Positions 32,666 through 37,423 of a DNA stretch of 37,423 nt are shown here, piece after piece. Both the position numbers and the translations under genes were made by a program. Where the stretch lies: positions 1 through 37,423 of the IMG/VR virus record IMGVR_UViG_3300032236_001270. One strand, 5' to 3'. Position 1 is the stretch's first letter. Each line of letters starts with the position of its first letter. The DNA is from a virus. Under the pieces are notes generated by a model. That model was not told the origin of the DNA. It did not search any database and saw only the letters and a program-made list of their open reading frames with translations.

Positions 32666-33394
32666 ATGGCAGCAAATGTAAAAAATATTTTGGTCGGCGC
32701 ATCACAGATTTTTCTTTCAACAGGAAGTGGATCAGATCGTCCATCAACAGTTCCAGGTTCGGGAGATCTCGGCTGGGGAACACAGAAGTCAACAGGATAT
32801 CTTGAGAGCTCAAACGCATGGAGAGACCTAGGCTACACAAGCGCAGGTCTTGAAGTTTCTTATGAGCCAGGTTACGGTGAAGTAATGGTTGATCAGCTTC
32901 TTGATGCAGCACGTCTTTTCAAGCAGACAATTAAAGTCATGCTTAAGACAGAACTTTCAGAGGCAACTTTGGAGAATATCCACGTCGTGTTTGGTCAAGC
33001 AGACCAGTACGTAACCTATGCAGGTTCCGTCGGTACAGCAATCAATACACTCACAACAGCTAGCACAACTACAGCATCAGCTGTAAACGCTAAGCTTAAT
33101 ATTTCAGCAGGTGCACTCGGTGACGCTCCAGTAGAGCGTTCATTGGTCGCTGTTGGAAACGCTCCAGGAAATATTGGTACAGCTGCATCTGAAAAGGATG
33201 TATCGGCTACCACAAAGAAAGAGCGTATCTATGTAGCTCGTAGAGTTGTACAGGTTGAAGTTACTTCTCATGCATTAAAGCGTGATACAGCAACTGTATT
33301 CCCAGTTCAATTCCGTTGTCTCCCAGACGACAAAGATGATTACGATGGCGCAGAGTATGGCGTTATTGTAGACAGAGTTTACTCTACATACTAA
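32666..33394 (+). CDS. major tail protein
   Basis: The 242-aa product probably polymerises into the tail tube. It begins with VKNILVGASQIFLSTGSGSD and shows LGYTSAGLEVSYEPGYGEV, LLDAARLFKQTIKVMLKTE, an alanine/threonine-rich insert (TLTTASTTTASAVNAKLN) and a final beta strand FPVQFRCLPDDKDDYDGAEY. C-ending codons are frequent, as in the capsid gene. It has its own promoter, an excellent ribosome site shared with the capsid gene and a terminator after it, all signs of high and separate expression. The next genes (frameshifted chaperone, then tape measure) confirm the assignment by order. Confidence 0.85.
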   Translation: MAANVKNILVGASQIFLSTGSGSDRPSTVPGSGDLGWGTQKSTGYLESSNAWRDLGYTSAGLEVSYEPGYGEVMVDQLLDAARLFKQTIKVMLKTELSEATLENIHVVFGQADQYVTYAGSVGTAINTLTTASTTTASAVNAKLNISAGALGDAPVERSLVAVGNAPGNIGTAASEKDVSATTKKERIYVARRVVQVEVTSHALKRDTATVFPVQFRCLPDDKDDYDGAEYGVIVDRVYSTY

Positions 33395-33410
33395 TACAAT
33401 TTAATACTGA

Positions 33411-33447
33411 CATAAATACCCTTCTTACGGAGGGTATTTATGTTTTT
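33411..33447 (+). terminator. Rho-independent terminator after the tail tube gene
   Basis: CATAAATACCCT (33411-33422) pairs perfectly with AGGGTATTTATG (33431-33442); the loop has eight bases and TTTTT follows. Confidence 0.9.
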
Positions 33448-33458
33448 AATAGCATTCT

Positions 33459-33467
33459 TGATATAAT
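33459..33467 (+). promoter_or_regulatory. extended -10 promoter TGaTATAAT for chaperone genes
   Basis: TG at 33459-33460 and TATAAT at 33462-33467, placed 12 bases after the terminator tail and 27 before the ATG. No -35 box is visible. Confidence 0.65.
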
Positions 33468-33494
33468 TTTAACAAGGTAATCAAAGGAGAAATA

Positions 33495-33836
33495 ATGCCA
33501 ACAACAGTATATGAAACGCTTGATATTAAGCTTTCAAACGGAAAAGATATTTCCGTAAAACCACTTACAATTAACAAGTTGAAGAAATTTTTAGCAGTAG
33601 TCAATGAACTACAGAGTGATACCGTCAAGACAGACGAAGATGCAATGGAAGTCTTTATCAAGGCTGGAATGATTTGCATGGAGCAGTTTGCTCCAGAACT
33701 TTCAACAGACAGAGATGTATTTGAAGATGTTATTGAAGTTCCAACATTAATGAAGATCCTTGAGGTTGCAGGAGGTCTTAAACTTAATAATGATGACCCA
33801 AACTTCCCAGGGGCGAATCTAACTGGCAATCTCTAG
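33495..33836 (+). CDS. tail assembly chaperone, short form
   Basis: The 113-aa product (TVYETLDIKLSNGKDISVKP; KLKKFLAVVNELQSD) is the abundant short chaperone (gpG-like) that coats the tape measure during tail assembly. AAAGGAG precedes the ATG. It lies between the tail tube and tape measure genes, where siphoviruses keep this pair. Near its end is a slip site for the longer product. The 0-frame end NLTGNL follows 11 codons after the slip site. Confidence 0.8.
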   Translation: MPTTVYETLDIKLSNGKDISVKPLTINKLKKFLAVVNELQSDTVKTDEDAMEVFIKAGMICMEQFAPELSTDRDVFEDVIEVPTLMKILEVAGGLKLNNDDPNFPGANLTGNL

Positions 33837-34114
33837 ATCTCGCCTCTTTAGAAGGAGAAGCTTTTTTGCTTGGAATATGGAAGAACTACGAAGAATTAGA
33901 ATCTTCAATATCTATGGAAGAGTTAATGGCTACCTTAGAAGCAGCAAATAAGCGGGATGCAAGAGATAAAAAGTTTTTAGCAGCACTACAAGGCGTTGAC
34001 TTAGATGAAGATTCATCTAAGGAAGAAAATGATATTGTTCAGGTTAAAGGATTTATGGCAAATCAAGAAGGATTTGGTATAGGTCTAGGTCTTGGACATG
34101 TTACGGAGGGCTAA
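33495..34114 (+). CDS. tail assembly chaperone, -1 frameshift long form
   Basis: Join 33495-33803 with 33803-34114. The 0-frame codons CCA AAC are preceded by C, giving the heptamer CCCAAAC (33797-33803), a canonical X XXY YYZ site. After a -1 slip the ribosome reads LPRGESNWQSLDLASLEGEA and continues to GLGLGHVTEG, total about 206 residues. The -1 frame is closed by several stops up to 33796 and open from 33797 on, exactly as a real site requires. There is no plausible separate start for the downstream frame. The long form (gpGT-like) links chaperone to tail tube protein and tape measure. Confidence 0.85.
33797..33803 (+). promoter_or_regulatory. -1 frameshift slip site CCCAAAC
   Basis: In the 0 frame the codons are C CCA AAC; both tRNAs can re-pair after sliding back one base (CCC AAA). 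The downstream frame opens at this point. No strong stimulating hairpin was identified by eye. Confidence 0.85.
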
Positions 34115-34117
34115 TCG

Positions 34118-37100
34118 TTGAATAATATTCAACTAAACATTGTTGCTAATGCTCAATTCCAGCAAGTATATGCTGAGGTAGCAAAACTTAAAGAGGCAAT
34201 GGCATCGCTGCAGAAAGTTTCTGTCGGCGGTCCATTTGCCCCTGGCATAGCCACAGATGTAAAGAATGCACAAATTGCATTTGATAGTGCAATTCAATCA
34301 ACACGTGCATTTACAATTCAACACGTAGCAATGACAGATAGCGTTACCAAGTTTGGTAAGCAGCTAGCAGCAGGTCAACTTAGCCTTAATAATTATTATA
34401 AAATTTGGAGAGAAAGTGCTAAGGGAGTTTCTACAGAACTTGATGCACTCGCTACACAACAAGCTAGATTAAACAGATCAGTCGCAATTGCAGACCCACT
34501 TCGCCCGGGATATGCAAAGCTAGTTACAGATATTAATGGAGTAGTAACAGCACAAGAAAAAGCAATATTCTATCAAAAGGCTTTAAACACAGCACTTCAT
34601 GATGGTGCTACAAAGCTTATTGATTTTGGTAAAAACACACAATGGATGGGTCGTCAGTTAACTGTCGGACTCACGATGCCTTTAGCCATGTTTGGCACAG
34701 CAGCATCTCAGGTTTTCAAGCAGGTTGACCAAGAGCTTACAAGACTTGCAAAGGTTTATGGAACAGGATTAGTCCAACCAACAAAAACACAACTTGATGC
34801 AGTTCGCAAAGATGTATTAAGTTTGGGTAATGAGTTAGCAAGAACATTAGGTATATCTGTTAAAGATACGGCTTCAATGGCAGCAGACTTAGCTGCAACA
34901 GGTCAAACTGGAGCTAACCTTATTAAGGCGACAAGAGAATCACTAAGGCTTGCTACATTAGGTGAACTTGATCACCAGCAAGCGATGAAGGCAACAGTGT
35001 CCCTTCAAAATGTTTATAAGTTAAATACAAATCAACTTGCAGAAGCAGTTAACTTCTTGAATGCAGTAGAAAACCAAACTTCTACAAGCCTGCAAGATCT
35101 TGTTGATGCTATCCCAAGAGTAGGACCAATTGTTCAACAACTCGGAGGTTCTTTTAAAGATACCGCCGTAATGATGGTAGCAATGAAAGAGGCGGGAGTT
35201 CCAGCAGCACAAGGAGCAAACGCAATTAAGTCTGCAATTGCTTCTTTAATCAATCCTACAAAATCTGCTTCAACTGAATTTGCAAAGTACAAGATTAACC
35301 TTGCAAGCATAGCATCATCAACTGGGGGAAATCCAGTAAGAATGATTGAAGCGTTACAGCAATCACTTAAGGGCTTAGCTCCGCTTGTTCAAGCACAATT
35401 AATTGAAAAGCTTTTTGGAAAATTCCAACAAGCAAGAATTCAAGCGTTGATTGATAATTTAGGAAAAGCTGGAAGTCAGACAAAAACTGTATTTGACTTA
35501 ATGGGAGCATCAAGTTCTCAACTTGCAGGAATAGCTGCGGGAGAGTTAAAAACTCAAACAGAATCCGCCAGTGGTAGATTTAAGAGAATGTCTGAAACCA
35601 TTAAAGCAGATCTTCTCCCAGTTGGACAGGCTTTCTTAAACTCTATTTCAAAACTAGGATTGGCTTTAGATAAAGTTCTTTCCGTATTTAAAACAATTGG
35701 TCATGTCCTTGGCCCAATATCAGGTATATTAAGCAAGCTGTTTGGCGGAGCAGCAACAGGATTGATTATTGTTGGACCCATTCTCATGCTTGTTGGACTT
35801 TTTTCCAACTTAGCCGGTAACTTATTAAAAGGTGCCAATTACTTTAGAATGTTTAGGCAGGGAATGGATGCAGCAGCACCATCAACAAATAAATTCCTTG
35901 CAGGCATTCAAAACATGCGTAATTTTTATGAAAACCTTGATGTTGGAATGGTGGCAGCAAGAAATCAATTAGATTTAATGCCTGAATCAATTACGTCAAA
36001 TGCAAAAGCTTTTGAAATTTTAACTACATCTATTAAAACATTAACTACTCAGTTTGAAGCTCTTGCGGTTGCACAAGCCGGAGCTATGGGTGTTCCAATG
36101 GCTGCCTCAGCGTTTGCGGGAATGGCTGCAGCTTCATCAGCAAAAGCGGGATCAGGAAGTTTAAATCTTACACCGCTCGGAGCAAAGCTTCTTCCTATAG
36201 TTGCTAGAAATGGTGGGGGCTTTCTTCCAAGATATCAATCAGGTGGCGGAATATCAATCGTTCCCGGCCCAGATCACATCAATCATGATTCAGTGCTTGG
36301 AAATGTTCCAGTAGGTGGATTTGTATTAAATAAAAAAGCAAGCAAGAATTTATTAAGAGGATATCAATCCGGAGGTACAATTCAAGCAATGCTTACTCCG
36401 GGAGAGCTTATATTTGATCCCAGCATTGCAGGTCCAAACCAATCTCTTTTAAATTCTTTAAATTCAGGTCGTGGTGGAAAAGGTTATGCAGGCGGAGGTC
36501 TTATACAGGGTCTTCTTGAATTAGCAAATTCAGTTAAATTAAGTGGACTTAATGCTGAAGAATTTAGATTGCTAAATCCAAGTTACTCTGGATCATCATC
36601 ACGCATTATAGCAAAAGGAACATCCGGATTATATATTGGTGATATTTCAAATCCATCAGCATTATCAAGAATTCAAACAAAACATCCAGCATTATATGAT
36701 AGACTTGTAAACTCTCAAGGTGTAATTTCAAGACAAAAACTTAATTCTCATTTGATGGAAATGGGACTTCCAGGCGAAGTATTACTTGAAGCTATTAGAT
36801 CAAGACCAGCAGGTATTGCATCAGGATCAACAGAACAATTCTTGCAAGCTCTTTTAGGTCAGGGCGTAATTCCTCAAGCTGAATTTGATCGCATTCATCA
36901 AGCAGTAATGGCAAATTATGAAAAGATGCTTCTTAACAATCCTAAAGTTACAGATATGTCAAACGACTACTGGGGTATCTCAGATAATGCTATAAGAGCA
37001 TTTGGAAGCCAAAATACTGTACAGCTATTCAATGAGTTTTCAGAAAGTGTCGGCGCATATACTTCAGGAGCCAGAAGATCAACATCTTCTAATAAGATCA

Positions 37101-37423
37101 CCATTGGCAATGGAATAAATATTGGCAATTTAAGAGGAAGAAATAAGAGTTTGTTTGCACATGCAACAACTCCTCTACCTTTGCAACAAAGAGCAATAAA
37201 TGCAGGTCTTCATTTTCAAGGCGGGGGTTCACTTGCCCCAGAAATTATTGAAAGATTAACTGCTAAATGGTTTAAGCAAAAGTATCATTCAAGAGTAATT
37301 TATCCAACTCCAGGATGGAGACCTGTACCAAATGAAACAGATCCTTTGCATGGCCCGCTTCATATTGGTAAATTAAATACAACTCAATTTACTCATGAAA
37401 GCTCTACCGACAGAGATCCAAAT
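34118..37423 (+). CDS. tape measure protein (cut by the right edge)
   Basis: A long open frame begins at TTG 34118, seven bases after GGAGGG, and runs to the window end: at least 1102 residues. The N-terminus NNIQLNIVANAQFQQVYAEV is followed by a coiled-coil region, a hydrophobic part LTVGLTMPLAMFGTAASQVF (about 180-200), the TASMAADLAATGQTGANLIK and RESLRLATLG signature of the phage tail tape measure family, and a membrane-like segment GLIIVGPILMLVGLFSNLAG (about 548-568). Later residues hold GGFVLNKKASKNLLRGYQSG (about 733) and TPGELIFDPS, seen in the C-terminal halves of actinophage tape measure proteins. This protein fixes tail length and helps DNA cross the host membrane. The C-terminus lies outside the window. 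Confidence 0.92.
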   Translation, partial: MNNIQLNIVANAQFQQVYAEVAKLKEAMASLQKVSVGGPFAPGIATDVKNAQIAFDSAIQSTRAFTIQHVAMTDSVTKFGKQLAAGQLSLNNYYKIWRESAKGVSTELDALATQQARLNRSVAIADPLRPGYAKLVTDINGVVTAQEKAIFYQKALNTALHDGATKLIDFGKNTQWMGRQLTVGLTMPLAMFGTAASQVFKQVDQELTRLAKVYGTGLVQPTKTQLDAVRKDVLSLGNELARTLGISVKDTASMAADLAATGQTGANLIKATRESLRLATLGELDHQQAMKATVSLQNVYKLNTNQLAEAVNFLNAVENQTSTSLQDLVDAIPRVGPIVQQLGGSFKDTAVMMVAMKEAGVPAAQGANAIKSAIASLINPTKSASTEFAKYKINLASIASSTGGNPVRMIEALQQSLKGLAPLVQAQLIEKLFGKFQQARIQALIDNLGKAGSQTKTVFDLMGASSSQLAGIAAGELKTQTESASGRFKRMSETIKADLLPVGQAFLNSISKLGLALDKVLSVFKTIGHVLGPISGILSKLFGGAATGLIIVGPILMLVGLFSNLAGNLLKGANYFRMFRQGMDAAAPSTNKFLAGIQNMRNFYENLDVGMVAARNQLDLMPESITSNAKAFEILTTSIKTLTTQFEALAVAQAGAMGVPMAASAFAGMAAASSAKAGSGSLNLTPLGAKLLPIVARNGGGFLPRYQSGGGISIVPGPDHINHDSVLGNVPVGGFVLNKKASKNLLRGYQSGGTIQAMLTPGELIFDPSIAGPNQSLLNSLNSGRGGKGYAGGGLIQGLLELANSVKLSGLNAEEFRLLNPSYSGSSSRIIAKGTSGLYIGDISNPSALSRIQTKHPALYDRLVNSQGVISRQKLNSHLMEMGLPGEVLLEAIRSRPAGIASGSTEQFLQALLGQGVIPQAEFDRIHQAVMANYEKMLLNNPKVTDMSNDYWGISDNAIRAFGSQNTVQLFNEFSESVGAYTSGARRSTSSNKITIGNGINIGNLRGRNKSLFAHATTPLPLQQRAINAGLHFQGGGSLAPEIIERLTAKWFKQKYHSRVIYPTPGWRPVPNETDPLHGPLHIGKLNTTQFTHESSTDRDPN

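Noticed and set aside
33866-34114. Separate 82-aa gene after the chaperone
   Set aside because: It has no convincing start and is the downstream part of a -1 frameshift product opened exactly at the slip site.

Overview
The window looks like a 37.4-kb piece of a tailed double-stranded DNA phage (or prophage) with a non-contractile tail. It carries a portal, a prohead protease fused to a scaffold region, a major capsid protein, head-tail connectors, a tail terminator, a major tail protein, a frameshifted tail-assembly chaperone and a long tape measure protein that runs off the right edge. No tail sheath, integrase, terminase or polymerase gene was seen. By eye GC is in the mid-30s per cent. 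The head genes and the small gene before the portal resemble actinobacteriophage types, and the fibre domains resemble those of aquatic (cyanophage-like) viruses. Together with leaderless-looking promoters and a class II ribonucleotide reductase, this suggests a phage of a low-GC aquatic actinobacterium. The host is an inference, not something read directly.

Left block (about 1-2930): a 41-residue cysteine-rich ORF on the + strand, then a leftward block of six genes: unknown 257-aa protein, membrane protein, HNH endonuclease, two small unknowns and a secreted lytic transglycosylase-like enzyme. A divergent promoter pair at 2893-2910 separates leftward from rightward transcription.

Metabolic and fibre block (2931-24846): a GT4-like glycosyltransferase and a class II (adenosylcobalamin) ribonucleotide reductase come first, the latter closed by a strong terminator. 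Next are five fibre or appendage genes, including a 1942-aa fibre. Three adjacent paralogues follow, built from about 41 copies of a ~40-aa Asp-box-like repeat, probably beta-propellers. Three more glycosyltransferases and a methyltransferase end the block. These may modify the fibres, the capsid or host glycans.

Head and tail block (24916-37423): small unknown, portal, protease/scaffold, terminator-flanked capsid gene, connectors, tail tube, -1 frameshift chaperone pair, tape measure. Fibre genes lying upstream of the head genes is unusual for a siphovirus.

Most distinctive signals: (i) about 17 promoters of form TGnTATAAT, several placed 6-9 bases from a start codon so that the mRNA would have no leader; (ii) a strong internal ribosome-binding site giving a nested scaffold gene inside the protease; (iii) a canonical C CCA AAC slip site in the tail chaperone; (iv) a nine-repeat super-period in the giant propeller protein; (v) the 6-mer GCGGGA far more common than base composition predicts and biased to the + strand.
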